Below, piece by piece: positions 19,959-28,359 of a stretch of 64,000 bases of DNA (position 1 is its first letter; every line of letters starts with the position of its first letter). This stretch comes from Variovorax gracilis (GTDB lineage: Bacteria; Pseudomonadota; Gammaproteobacteria; Burkholderiales; Burkholderiaceae_C). The stretch is taken from the NCBI RefSeq assembly GCF_030317115.1, contig NZ_JASZYF010000005.1:310001-374000 (forward strand), written 5' to 3'. Made by a program: the position numbers and the translations under genes. The notes under the pieces were generated by a model that worked only from the letters and a program-made list of their open reading frames with translations, searched no databases and was not told the origin of the DNA.

Positions 19959-20926
19959 GGCTTGGCGCTCCCACGCTGGCCGAACCAGGTCCAGGGTCGA
20001 AGCAGCCGATCGCGCCCGACCAGTACCAGCAGCACCAGGATCAGGCCGATCCAGAACATCCAGTATTGCGGAGTGACGGTCGAGAGCGTGTCCTGCAGCA
20101 GCTTGAACACGATGGCGCCCGCAATGCCGCCATAGAGCCAACCCACCCCGCCGATGACCAGCATCAGCAGCACGTCGGCCGAACGGTCGAATGCCAGCAC
20201 ATCGAGCGATGCAAAACCGGTGGTCTGCGCGAGCAGCGCGCCCGCCGCGCCGGCGATCGCAGCGGCCACCGTGTAGATCACGGCCAGCCTCGACACGACC
20301 GGAATGCCGATCGCCATCGCGCGCAGGCGGTTGTCACGCACTGCCTTGAGCGTCGCGCCGAAAGGCGAGTGCACCAGTCGCCGCATCAGCAGGAACAGCA
20401 GCAGCACCACGGAGAGCGAATACCAGGCCGCCGTGCGCCCGTACAGGTCGAAGTCGAAGAGACCGAGCACCGGCCCCATCACCACACCTTGCAGGCCATC
20501 CGCGCCGCCGGTGAGCCAATCGATCTTGTTCGCCAGTTCAAGCAGCAGCAGCGCCGTCCCGAGCGTGACCATGAGCCGTGTCAGGTCCGTGCCGCGCAGG
20601 ATCGTGACGCTCGCAATCGCGCCCAGCACGGCACACAGCACGATGGCCACCACGAGGCCGACCGTCGGGTCCGGCATCACCAGCTTCGCGAAGAGCGCCG
20701 CCGTGTAGGCGCCGAAACCGAAGAAGGCCGCATGCCCGAGGGAGACGATGCCCGTGTAGCCGAGGATGAGGTCGAGCGACATCGCGAACAGCGCGACGAT
20801 CGCGATCTCGTTGATCATCAAGGCGTGCGACGGCATCAGGAGCGGCAGCACGAAAGCCACCGCCCAGACGCCGAACTCCCACGGACGCCAGCGCGCCTTG
20901 CGCAGCAAAGGTTGCTGAAAGTCCAT
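19955..20926 (-). CDS. livM: Liv-type ABC transporter, permease LivM
   Basis: A 323-residue inner-membrane permease with about ten spans. The LivM hallmark LGYTGIVSLGHAAFFGFGAYTAAL is present, together with the cytoplasmic coupling loop LRDNRLRAMAIGI-like segment (KAVRDNRLRAMAIG). The ATG at 20926 overlaps the livH stop in a TGATG arrangement. It forms the channel together with LivH. The C-terminus contains a Trp-rich aromatic tail (RPWTWFGQRG). Confidence 0.93.
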   Translation of the reverse strand: MDFQQPLLRKARWRPWEFGVWAVAFVLPLLMPSHALMINEIAIVALFAMSLDLILGYTGIVSLGHAAFFGFGAYTAALFAKLVMPDPTVGLVVAIVLCAVLGAIASVTILRGTDLTRLMVTLGTALLLLELANKIDWLTGGADGLQGVVMGPVLGLFDFDLYGRTAAWYSLSVVLLLFLLMRRLVHSPFGATLKAVRDNRLRAMAIGIPVVSRLAVIYTVAAAIAGAAGALLAQTTGFASLDVLAFDRSADVLLMLVIGGVGWLYGGIAGAIVFKLLQDTLSTVTPQYWMFWIGLILVLLVLVGRDRLLRPWTWFGQRGSAKP

Positions 20927-21798
20927 CACTTCCCTCCCTTGCGCGTGAACAGCCCTTGCGGCCGCCACATCAGGATCAGGATCATCAGCAAGTACACCGT
21001 GAACGCGCCCATCTTCGGAATGAAGTATTTGCCAGCCACGTCGGCGATGCCGAGCAGCAGCGCGGCCAGGAGCGGCCCGGTGATCGACGAGGTGCCTCCA
21101 ACGGACACCACGATGAGGAAATAGATCATGTACTTCAGCGGGAAGGTCGGATCGAGCCCCAGGATTTCGGCGCCCAGCGCGCCGCCCAGGCCCGCGAGTC
21201 CCGAGCCGACCGCGAAGGTCAGCAGGAACACAACGTTCACGTTGATGCCCAGCCCCGCCGCCACGCGCGGATCGTCGACCGCCGCGCGCAGCCGGCTGCC
21301 GAAACGCGTCTTCGACAGAATGAGTTGCAGCACCACCGTCAGCAGGGCGCACAGCACGATGATGAAGATCCGGTAGTGCCCCATGCCCAGCAGGAACGCA
21401 CCGTCGCCGATCTCGGTGCGCCCGCGCAGCCATTCAGGCAAATGGATGTTCTGCTGCGACGATCCGACGAAGTAGTCGACGCCGGCCACCGCCATGAACG
21501 CCAGCCCGATCGAGAACAGCACCTGGTCCAGATGGGGCTTGCCGTACATCGGCCGGTACAAGGTGCGTTCGAGCAGCGCCCCCAGCAGACCGACCAGGAT
21601 GAACGCGAGCGGCAGGCAGACGAGGAACGGCACGCCGAGCTTCTGCATCGCGAACACCGTCAGGTAGCCGCCCGCCATCGCGAACGCGCCATGCGCGAGG
21701 TTGATGAAATTCATCAGCCCCAGCGTCACGGCCAGCCCCACCGCCAGCACGAACAGCAGCATGCCGTAGGCAATGCCGTCAAAAAGGATCGTCAACAT
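20926..21798 (-). CDS. livH: Liv-type ABC transporter, permease LivH
   Basis: A 290-residue permease with the LivH signature [19 protein letters not shown] near the N-terminus and the coupling region FGSRLRAAVDDPRVAAGLGI. The start at 21798 (MLTILFDGIAYG) is the conserved LivH start; the 16-codon extension upstream reads into a repeat element. The ribosome binding site is weak. Repeat copy D separates it from the binding-protein gene upstream. Confidence 0.93.
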   Translation of the reverse strand: MLTILFDGIAYGMLLFVLAVGLAVTLGLMNFINLAHGAFAMAGGYLTVFAMQKLGVPFLVCLPLAFILVGLLGALLERTLYRPMYGKPHLDQVLFSIGLAFMAVAGVDYFVGSSQQNIHLPEWLRGRTEIGDGAFLLGMGHYRIFIIVLCALLTVVLQLILSKTRFGSRLRAAVDDPRVAAGLGINVNVVFLLTFAVGSGLAGLGGALGAEILGLDPTFPLKYMIYFLIVVSVGGTSSITGPLLAALLLGIADVAGKYFIPKMGAFTVYLLMILILMWRPQGLFTRKGGK

Positions 21799-21810
21799 AG
21801 TTCTGGCTCG

Positions 21811-21903
21811 CGCCCAGGTTGCCCGCACTTCGTGTCGGGCGCCCACCGCCTGCCGGGGGCAACACCAGCGGCCCGGCGAAGCCGGTTCCGCGGTGTTCCC
21901 CGA
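21811..21903 (+). repeat. Dispersed intergenic hairpin repeat, copy D
   Basis: Lies between the binding-protein stop (21952) and the livH start (21798). It is the only copy oriented opposite to the flanking genes, which are on the minus strand. It has CCGCCTGCCGGGGG and the complete AACACC-aGCGGcCCGGC-GAA-GCCGGttCCGC-GGTGTT hairpin. Confidence 0.85.
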
Positions 21904-21951
21904 CGGGCGCAGGGCGGGTACATGGGTGCAGAGGTTTCGTCAGCTATTGGG

Positions 21952-23124
21952 TCAGGGCTTTGCCTTGCCCGGGTCTTTCACGGCCTTGATGACGTCGAAC
22001 TCGACGTTGTAGAGCTGGCCGTCCTTCTTCTCGACCTTTCGGAGGTACACGTCCTGCGTGATGTCGCGCGTCTGCGCATCGATCAGCACCTCACCGCGCG
22101 GGCTTTCGAAGACTTGGCCCTTCATCGCCGCAAGCAAAGCGTCGCCGCCGCCCTGGCCCTTGGTGGCCTTGAGGGCTTCGTAGATCACGCGCATGCCGTC
22201 GTATCCGCCGACGGCCATGAAGTTCGGGCGCATGCCCTTGTTGGCCTTCTGGAAGGCTTCCACGAACTTCTTGTTCGCCGCCGACGGATGCGCTGCCGAG
22301 TAGTGGTGCGAAGTCACCACGCCGAGCGCGCCGTCGCCCATGTCGTTGAGCTGGTCGTCATCCGTCACATCGCCGGTGGCGATCATCTTGATGCCGGCCT
22401 TGTCCATGCCGCGCTCCAGGAACTGCTTCATCACCGCAGCGCCCGCGCCGGAGGGCACGAAGACGAACAACGCATCAGGCTTGGCGTCTCGCACCTTCTG
22501 CAGGAAAGGTGCGAAGTCCGGATTGCGCAGCGGCACGCGCAGCGACTCGATGACCTTGCCGCCGTTGAGTTCGAAGCGCTCCTTGAAGAACTTTTCCGCA
22601 TCGTTGCCGGGGCCGTAGTCGCTGACCAGCGTCACGACCGACTTGATGCCGTTCTTCGGCGCCCAGTCGCCCATCGCGACCGACACCTGTGGCAACGTGA
22701 AGCTGGAGCGGACGATGTACGGCGAGGCCTGCGTGATGCTCGAAGTGGCTGCGGCCATCACGACCAGCGGCGTCTTCGACTGCGTGGCGATCGGTGCGGC
22801 CGCCAGCGCAGCCGGCGTCACGCCGAAGCCGGCGAGCACATTGACCTTGTCGTTGACCACGAGTTCTTGCGCCAGGCGCTTGGTGACGTCGGGCAGTGCG
22901 GTGTCGTCCTTGACGATCAGCTCAATCTTCTTGCCTGCAACGGTGTCGCCGTTCTGCGCCATGTAGAGGCGTGCCGCCGCTTCGATCTGGCGTCCGGTGG
23001 AAGCCTGCTGACCGGTCATTGGCAGGATCAGGCCGATCTTGAACGTGTCGGCGGCGTGAGCCAGGGGAATGGCCAGCGCAATGGCGGTCAGGCTGGCAGC
23101 CTGGACGAGATGGCGACGAAGCAT
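21952..23124 (-). CDS. Liv-type ABC transporter, periplasmic substrate-binding protein
   Basis: A 390-residue LivJ/Leu-Ile-Val-type binding protein. The signal peptide is MLRRHLVQAASLTAIALAIPLAHA, and the mature start DTFKIGLILPMTGQQASTGRQ is diagnostic of the family. The start at 23124 follows a good AGGAG-like site (GAAGGAGAGCTTT). It delivers substrate to LivHMGF encoded downstream. The ligand is unknown; Comamonadaceae carry many such proteins for aromatic acids, and clustering with VanA/VanB-like genes points to a methoxylated or otherwise substituted aromatic acid. Confidence 0.92.
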   Translation of the reverse strand: MLRRHLVQAASLTAIALAIPLAHAADTFKIGLILPMTGQQASTGRQIEAAARLYMAQNGDTVAGKKIELIVKDDTALPDVTKRLAQELVVNDKVNVLAGFGVTPAALAAAPIATQSKTPLVVMAAATSSITQASPYIVRSSFTLPQVSVAMGDWAPKNGIKSVVTLVSDYGPGNDAEKFFKERFELNGGKVIESLRVPLRNPDFAPFLQKVRDAKPDALFVFVPSGAGAAVMKQFLERGMDKAGIKMIATGDVTDDDQLNDMGDGALGVVTSHHYSAAHPSAANKKFVEAFQKANKGMRPNFMAVGGYDGMRVIYEALKATKGQGGGDALLAAMKGQVFESPRGEVLIDAQTRDITQDVYLRKVEKKDGQLYNVEFDVIKAVKDPGKAKP

Positions 23125-23213
23125 AAAGCTCTCCTTCTTGGATGGATGCTGGAACGGGGGATATTGTGACCAGATGCAAGCGAGCCTGGACGTCGGCAAA
23201 CACCTAGCGTCCC

Positions 23214-23269
23214 GATCGCGCAGAGGATTTCTGCGCGATCAGCAAATTCGCTGCGCGATCATCGCGCAA
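23214..23269. promoter_or_regulatory. Array of GCGCGATC-type palindromes upstream of the binding-protein gene
   Basis: An 11-bp perfect inverted repeat GATCGCGCAGA (23214-23224) / TCTGCGCGATC (23230-23240), then a second CTGCGCGATC (23251-23260) that itself forms GCGCGAT-C-ATCGCGC (23253-23267). This makes four half-sites in 56 bases, 90-145 bases upstream of the binding-protein start. Probably a multi-site operator. Confidence 0.5.
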
Positions 23270-23282
23270 TGCTTGCAACAGC

Positions 23283-24293
23283 TCATGGACTTTCGGGTCG
23301 CCACGCCGAATCGAGGGTGAGGGTGCCGACCGCGCGCGAGACGCAGGCGCAGATCTTGTGGCACGACTGCTTCTCGTGCTCGCTCAGGAAGACGTCGCGG
23401 TGATCGATCTCGCCGTCGACGGCCAGGACGTCCATGGCACACAGCCCACACTCGCCGCGGCGGCAGTCCCAGAGCGTCTGCACACCGGCGCCTTCGAGCG
23501 CTTCGAGCAGCGTGCTGCCGGCGGGGACGGTGATCGCCAGGTCATGACGCGGGATACGCACTTCGAAGGCCTGCGCCGCGAGACGGCCGCTGCTGCCGAA
23601 GGTCTCGAAGCGGAGGTCCGCCTGCGGCCGGTTCGCCGCCGCCCACGCGCGCTTGACGGCTTCGAGCATCGGCACCGGTCCACAGGTGTAAAGCTGTCCC
23701 GCGGGCGGCAGATTCGCGATCTCCGAGGCGAAGTCGATGGGCGCGCTCCCGGCAAAGGCCTGGACGCTGGTCTTCGCGGACTGGCCCAGCGCTTCCTGGA
23801 GGACCGCCAGATACGCGAGTTCCTCTTCGCTGCGAGCGCCGTAAAGCATGCGCACGCCTACGCCACGGCGCTGCGCCAGGTCCGCCAGCCGCTGCGCCAT
23901 GTAGACCAGCGGCGTGATGCCGATCCCGCCCGCCACCAGCAGATAGCCCGGCGCGGTGAGATCAAGGCCGAAGTGGCTCTGCGGCTCGCTCACCAGCAGG
24001 CGGTCGCCGGGTGCCAGGCGCCACATCGCGAGCGATCCGCCGCGGCCGTCGTCCAGCCGCTTCACGGCGATGCGCCAGGCACGCCCGTCAGGGGCGCCCA
24101 CCACTGAGTACGAGCGGGTCTGCATGCGCCCGGAACCTGGCTCGCCGACCAGCACCTGGACCTGGAGGTGGGCGCCGGGTTCGTGGCCGGCGGCAATGCC
24201 CGACTCGGGCGTGATCTCGAACTCGCGCACCGTTGCAGTGAGGTCGCGGCAGGCCGTGATGCGCGCAGGCATCCAGTGGATATCGCTTTTCAT
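23283..24293 (-). CDS. PDR/VanB-family oxidoreductase (FMN, NADH, 2Fe-2S)
   Basis: A 336-residue reductase of the phthalate dioxygenase reductase / vanillate demethylase VanB type. It passes electrons from NAD(P)H through flavin to a C-terminal plant-type 2Fe-2S cluster and on to a Rieske oxygenase. Visible are the flavin motif RSYSV, the nucleotide motif GGIGITPL and the cluster CRRGECGLC plus a later Cys (KQSCHKIC). It lies 12 bases after the GntR gene and on the same strand as the VanA-like oxygenase, which is its likely partner. Confidence 0.9.
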   Translation of the reverse strand: MKSDIHWMPARITACRDLTATVREFEITPESGIAAGHEPGAHLQVQVLVGEPGSGRMQTRSYSVVGAPDGRAWRIAVKRLDDGRGGSLAMWRLAPGDRLLVSEPQSHFGLDLTAPGYLLVAGGIGITPLVYMAQRLADLAQRRGVGVRMLYGARSEEELAYLAVLQEALGQSAKTSVQAFAGSAPIDFASEIANLPPAGQLYTCGPVPMLEAVKRAWAAANRPQADLRFETFGSSGRLAAQAFEVRIPRHDLAITVPAGSTLLEALEGAGVQTLWDCRRGECGLCAMDVLAVDGEIDHRDVFLSEHEKQSCHKICACVSRAVGTLTLDSAWRPESP

Positions 24294-24305
24294 CTTGGGG
24301 TGTCT

Positions 24306-25073
24306 TCAGGCCCGGCGGCGAATGAGTTGCACGCCGGGCAAGGGGTGGTTCGGCGCACCATGCAGCGCCTCGCGCAGATTGCGCTGTGCGATGCGGCTGT
24401 GCTCGCGCATCAGCGCCTCGGCGCGCGAGCCTTCACGGTTCTCGATCGCGTCGAGCACCTGTCCGTGCTGGTCCTGCGCAATGAGGAGCATGTCGCGCGC
24501 AGCAGGCGAGTTGGCCTGCACGACGACGAAGCCCGAGGGCGACGCGAACGGCAGGTTGATCACGCGTTCCAACTGCTGCGCGATCAGCGGGCTCCCTGCC
24601 ATTTCGGACAGCAGCCGGTGGAACTCTTCGTTGAAGGCGACGTAGCGCGAGAACGCCGCATCGTCGAGCGCAGGGTCGCGCAGCAGTTCATCGATGCGCT
24701 TGAGACATGCGCGCGCCTCGCGCAGCACCACCGGCGGCGCGCCCCGCTCGGCCGCGAGCCGGGCCGACAGGCCTTCGAGCGTGCCGCGCAGTTCGATCGC
24801 ATCGGCCACATCGCGTTCGGAAAAGGTGCGAACGGCATAGCCGCCATTGGGCAAGGCTTCGAGCAGCCCTTCCTGCTCGAGCCGCATGAGCGCGCTGCGA
24901 ACCGGCGTTCGGGAGACGCCCAGCAACTCGGAGATCGCGACCTCGGCAATGCGCGCGCCGCCGGGCAGCTCGCCGGCCAGCACCATCTCGCGCAGCCGAA
25001 GTTGAGCCTTGACCGACTGGGAGCCCCCCGACTCGACGGGCTCGCTCGCGGTAGGCGTCGTGACCGTGCTCAT
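24306..25073 (-). CDS. GntR-family regulator, FCD (FadR C-terminal) type
   Basis: A 255-residue regulator. The N-terminal winged helix ends with ISELLGVSRTPVRSALMRLEQEGLLE, typical of GntR. The C-terminal FCD domain carries the metal/ligand-binding residues in AFNEEFHRLL and a late His (ALMREHSRI). It sits between the VanA-like and VanB-like genes, so it probably controls this operon in response to the substrate or an intermediate, in the manner of VanR. A TGTATACA site upstream of the VanA-like gene is a candidate operator. Confidence 0.92.
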   Translation of the reverse strand: MSTVTTPTASEPVESGGSQSVKAQLRLREMVLAGELPGGARIAEVAISELLGVSRTPVRSALMRLEQEGLLEALPNGGYAVRTFSERDVADAIELRGTLEGLSARLAAERGAPPVVLREARACLKRIDELLRDPALDDAAFSRYVAFNEEFHRLLSEMAGSPLIAQQLERVINLPFASPSGFVVVQANSPAARDMLLIAQDQHGQVLDAIENREGSRAEALMREHSRIAQRNLREALHGAPNHPLPGVQLIRRRA

Positions 25074-25131
25074 CGACCAACCTCCGTGCTTCGCACGCCG
25101 ATGCGAGCGCCTTTGCGCGGCCGGGCGGCGC

Positions 25132-26241
25132 TCACGTCCGCTCCGTCACGGCGGCGGGCTGGATCGGGATGGTCGGCGAGCGCGGCCTCTCACGCGCAAC
25201 CATCTGATCGATGAGCCGACGAGCCCACATCGCGCCCGCGTCGATGTTGAGGTTGTAGAAGCTGTAGTCGGGTCGCTCGTCGATGGCGCGCTGCTGAGCT
25301 TCGAGTACCACCTCGTCCTCGCGGAAGATGCCGGCAACGCCCTCGCGCAACTCGTGGGTGAGGCGCTGCTCGCCAATGCAGTAGTTGCGCGCGAAGGCCC
25401 AGAAATAGAGGCAGGTCTTGTCGGTTTCCGGCGTGATCGTGTTGAGCACGAAGCCGTTGACGCCCTTGCTGCGATCGCCCGCCGAACCGTTCCGTGGCAC
25501 CGCGCCGCTGCCCGCCTCCGCCACGCCGACGTCGATGTTGACCGTGCCTGGCCCCTCGAAGCGGATGATCTGCCAGCGATCGACCTTGCCCCGATAGCCA
25601 TGCGCGTGGTGGATCTGCGCAGCCCAGAACGGCGGTGGATCGATGTCTTCCATCCAGCGCGTGACGGTGGCCGAGCGGTCGCCGTGCGTCGCGACGAAGG
25701 GCGCCTCGGCCACGGCACGGTTGCCGATCGACGAACCGTGCACGAAGGTCTCGTGCGTCAGGTCCATCAGATTGTCGACAACCAGCCGATAGTCGCAGGC
25801 CACGCGGATCATCTTTCCATCGCCGGCCCATTCGGGGTCGTCGTTCCAGTGCATGTCGGGCACCAGCGCCGGGTCGGCCTTGGCAGGATCGCCTGGCCAC
25901 ACCCAGACGAAGCGGTGCTTCTCGACCACCGGGTAGGAGCGCACGCAGGCCGAAGGGTTCAGCGTCTCCTGGCTCGGCATGAAAGTGCAGCGGCCCTGGC
26001 TGTTGTAGACGAGGCCGTGGTAGCCACAGACGAGTTCATCGCCTTCCAGCCGACCGAGCGACAAGGGCATCAGGCGGTGCCAGCAGGCGTCTTCCAGTGC
26101 CGCAACCTCTCCATCCGTACGTCGGTAGAGCACCAGTTTCTGGTTGCAGATCGTGCGCGCCAGGAGTGCGTGCTTGACTTCGACGTCGTACGCGGCCGCG
26201 TACCAGGCGTTCAGCGGAAAGGGGCTCGTGGAAGCATTCAT
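25132..26241 (-). CDS. VanA-like Rieske non-haem iron oxygenase
   Basis: A 369-residue oxygenase subunit of the vanillate O-demethylase / phthalate-oxygenase group (VanA, DdmC, PobA-type). The Rieske cluster ligands are Cys53, His55, Cys72 and His75. The mononuclear iron site starts at DNLMDLTHETFVHG. It should hydroxylate an O- or N-methyl group, releasing formaldehyde, or hydroxylate an aromatic ring, using electrons from the VanB-like reductase. First gene of the minus-strand cluster. The exact substrate is not evident; it is not clearly vanillate itself. Confidence 0.88.
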   Translation of the reverse strand: MNASTSPFPLNAWYAAAYDVEVKHALLARTICNQKLVLYRRTDGEVAALEDACWHRLMPLSLGRLEGDELVCGYHGLVYNSQGRCTFMPSQETLNPSACVRSYPVVEKHRFVWVWPGDPAKADPALVPDMHWNDDPEWAGDGKMIRVACDYRLVVDNLMDLTHETFVHGSSIGNRAVAEAPFVATHGDRSATVTRWMEDIDPPPFWAAQIHHAHGYRGKVDRWQIIRFEGPGTVNIDVGVAEAGSGAVPRNGSAGDRSKGVNGFVLNTITPETDKTCLYFWAFARNYCIGEQRLTHELREGVAGIFREDEVVLEAQQRAIDERPDYSFYNLNIDAGAMWARRLIDQMVARERPRSPTIPIQPAAVTERT

Positions 26242-26250
26242 GGATACGCA

Positions 26251-26260
26251 ATGTATACAT
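26251..26260. promoter_or_regulatory. Perfect palindrome ATGTATACAT, candidate GntR operator
   Basis: Lies 10 bases upstream of the VanA-like start codon in the divergent region with the MetE-like gene. FCD-type GntR regulators commonly bind short TNGTNNNACNA or TGTATACA-like palindromes, so this is a natural site for the regulator encoded two genes away. Confidence 0.45.
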
Positions 26261-26316
26261 AAACTCCATAAAATCCAGTCTTTCTGCCTATATTCAGGGT
26301 AAACACCAGCTTCTCT

Positions 26317-26348
26317 GTATCCACTTCAGGGGCATCCTGAACGGATAC
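26317..26348. promoter_or_regulatory. Long interrupted palindrome in the MetE-like leader
   Basis: GTATCC (26317-26322) and TTCAGG (26325-26330) pair with CCTGAA (26336-26341) and GGATAC (26343-26348) around a 5-base centre. Read as RNA it is a 12-bp stem with a small internal bulge, ending 38 bases before the MetE-like ATG. It may be a protein site or a leader hairpin. Confidence 0.42.
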
Positions 26349-26386
26349 GATCGACCGTTCTTTTCCAGATTCGACGGAGCCATCCC

Positions 26387-27505
26387 ATGTCCCAGCACGC
26401 CGCCCTGCCTGCCCGCTACGACCACGTCGGCAGCTTTTTGCGTCCCAAGTACCTGCTCGAAGCCCGCGAGCAACAGTCCAAGGGCGAGATCACGCCCGAG
26501 CAGCTTCGCAAGGTCGAAGACACGGCCATCACCGAGATCGTCAAGTTCCAGGAAGACGTGGGGCTGAAGAGCATCACCGACGGCGAATTCCGCCGCACCT
26601 ACTTCCACATCGACTTCCTCGAGCAGCTCGGGGGCGTGAAGACCGACATCCCGGTCACCATCCGCAAGCCCGACGGCACCGAAGAGCTGGCGCCGCCCGT
26701 CATGCGCGTGATCGACAAGGTGCGCCACGCGAAGAACATCCAGCTCGCCGATTTCCAGTACCTCAAGAGCCAGGTGTCGGCAGGCAATACGCCCAAGGTC
26801 ACCATCCCCTCGCCCACGATGCTGCACTTCCGCGGCGGCCGCGCGGGCATCAGCAAGGAGGCGTACCCCGAGCTCGACCCGACCTTCTACGACGACGTCG
26901 CCAAGGCCTACGGGGACGAGCTTCGCTCGCTGGCAGAAGCCGGGTGCACCTACGTCCAGATGGATGACACCAACCTCGCCTACCTCTGCGACGAGAGGAT
27001 GCGCGAAGCCGCCCGCCAGCGTGGCGACGACCCCAACGAGCTGCCGCACCGCTACGCCGCCTTCATCAACAAGGTGGTGGCGCAGAAGCCCGCCGGCATG
27101 ACGCTCGCGATGCACCTGTGCCGCGGCAACTTCAAGAGCACCCACGCCGCGGCCGGCAACTATGAGCCGGTGGCCGAGGCGTTGCTCAAGGAGATGGACC
27201 TCGACGCCTACTTCCTCGAGTACGACGATGCCCGCTCCGGCGACTTCCGCCCCCTGCGTTTCCTGCCCAAGGGCAAGACGGTGGTGCTGGGCCTGGTGAC
27301 CACCAAGTTCGGGGAGATGGAAGACAAGGACGAACTCAAGAGCCGCATCGAAGCCGCCGCCAAGTACGTGTCGCTCGATCAACTCGCGCTGTCTCCGCAG
27401 TGCGGATTCTCCAGCACGGTGCACGGCAACAACATCGCCGTCGAAGCACAGCGCGCCAAGCTGCGCCTCGTGGTGGAAGTCGCACAGGAAGTCTGGGGGA
27501 GCTGA
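26387..27505 (+). CDS. Core MetE-like cobalamin-independent methyltransferase
   Basis: A 372-residue protein equal to the C-terminal catalytic half of MetE, without the N-terminal half. Zinc and homocysteine-activating ligands are all present: His243 and Cys245 (MHLCRGN), Glu278 (LEYDD) and Cys339 (SPQCGFS). Such stand-alone proteins (YxjG/YxjH, MesD-like) transfer methyl groups to homocysteine or another thiol from folate or a small methyl donor. It is divergent from the VanA-like oxygenase, so a role in handling methyl groups from that pathway is possible but unproven. Repeat copy E follows the stop. Confidence 0.88.
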   Translation: MSQHAALPARYDHVGSFLRPKYLLEAREQQSKGEITPEQLRKVEDTAITEIVKFQEDVGLKSITDGEFRRTYFHIDFLEQLGGVKTDIPVTIRKPDGTEELAPPVMRVIDKVRHAKNIQLADFQYLKSQVSAGNTPKVTIPSPTMLHFRGGRAGISKEAYPELDPTFYDDVAKAYGDELRSLAEAGCTYVQMDDTNLAYLCDERMREAARQRGDDPNELPHRYAAFINKVVAQKPAGMTLAMHLCRGNFKSTHAAAGNYEPVAEALLKEMDLDAYFLEYDDARSGDFRPLRFLPKGKTVVLGLVTTKFGEMEDKDELKSRIEAAAKYVSLDQLALSPQCGFSSTVHGNNIAVEAQRAKLRLVVEVAQEVWGS

Positions 27506-27510
27506 AGCTC

Positions 27511-27603
27511 GCCCCCAGGCTTCGCGCACTTCGTGTCGCTTCGCCACCCCCCTGCCGGGGGCAACACCGGCGGCCCGGCAAAGCCGGTTCCGCGGTGTTC
27601 CGT
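27511..27603 (+). repeat. Dispersed intergenic hairpin repeat, copy E
   Basis: Starts 5 bases after the MetE-like stop. It is a full-length copy: CCCCCAGGCTTCGCGCACTTCGTG start, CCCCCTGCCGGGGG, then AACACC (27563-27568) ... CCGGC-AAA-GCCGG (27575-27587) ... GGTGTT (27594-27599). Confidence 0.87.
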
Positions 27604-27690
27604 GAAGGGACCTGCGGGAAAGGACCCGCGCGAAGGCGCCTGCTTCGTTGGACGGTTTGTATTCGCCCTGCGTTGAAGTAGGCTCCGGGC

Positions 27691-28359
27691 ATGAAGCTCT
27701 TCACCGGTCCCCTCAGCATGTTCGGCGCCAAGGCGCAGATCGCATTGCTCGAAAAAGGGCTCGCGTCCGAATGCGTCATGGTGCCCTTCGACCGCGACGA
27801 CAACTACGAGCCCAGGCACCCCGAGGTGCTGCGGGTCAACCCGAAGCGGCAGGTGCCGGTGCTGATCGACGGTGAAGTCGAGCTGTTCGACTCGACGCAG
27901 ATCTTCGAATACCTCGAAGACCGCGCGCCCACTCCCCCGCTCTGGCCCGCGGGCGCCGCGGCGCGGGCGCGTGCCCGGCAGCTGGAGCTCAAGTCGGACG
28001 AGGTCTACTTCCCCCAGGTCGTGAAGCTCTTCGGGCTCCAGCACGACATGCAAAACCCGGCGGCGCTTGCTGCCTGCGGTGCCTGCGCCCGCTTTCATGA
28101 AGACCTGGATCGCCTGCTGAGCGATCGGGACTACCTCGCGGGCTCCTATTCCTACGCCGACATCGCCTTCTATATGGCGCACGTGTTCGCCGACCGCAAG
28201 GGCGCAGGCATGACCGAGGCCACCCCGCGGCTGGTGGCATGGCGAGATCGCATCGGCGCACGGGATGCCGTGCGCGAAGTGGTCGGCGCGATGATGGGTT
28301 TCCTTGCCTCGGAGGGCCGACCGGTGCCTGCCTTCCTGCAGCAGCACCTCCGCACGTGA
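27691..28359 (+). CDS. Glutathione S-transferase family protein
   Basis: A 222-residue GST. The N-terminal thioredoxin-like domain starts MKLFTGPLSMFGAKAQIAL and carries the cis-Pro region RQVPVLIDG with the glutathione motif DSTQIFEYLE. The C-terminal helical domain has SYSYADIAFYMAHV, the N-capping box. The Ser/Ala at the catalytic N-terminal position suggests a beta- or theta-like enzyme. Substrate unknown. Its stop overlaps the start of the PLD-family gene (GTGA), so the two are coupled. Confidence 0.9.
   Translation: MKLFTGPLSMFGAKAQIALLEKGLASECVMVPFDRDDNYEPRHPEVLRVNPKRQVPVLIDGEVELFDSTQIFEYLEDRAPTPPLWPAGAAARARARQLELKSDEVYFPQVVKLFGLQHDMQNPAALAACGACARFHEDLDRLLSDRDYLAGSYSYADIAFYMAHVFADRKGAGMTEATPRLVAWRDRIGARDAVREVVGAMMGFLASEGRPVPAFLQQHLRT

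Noticed and set aside
20956..23169. 737-codon plus-strand frame across livH and the binding-protein gene
   Set aside because: Runs antisense over several genes and an intergenic repeat; a real protein would not span these junctions.
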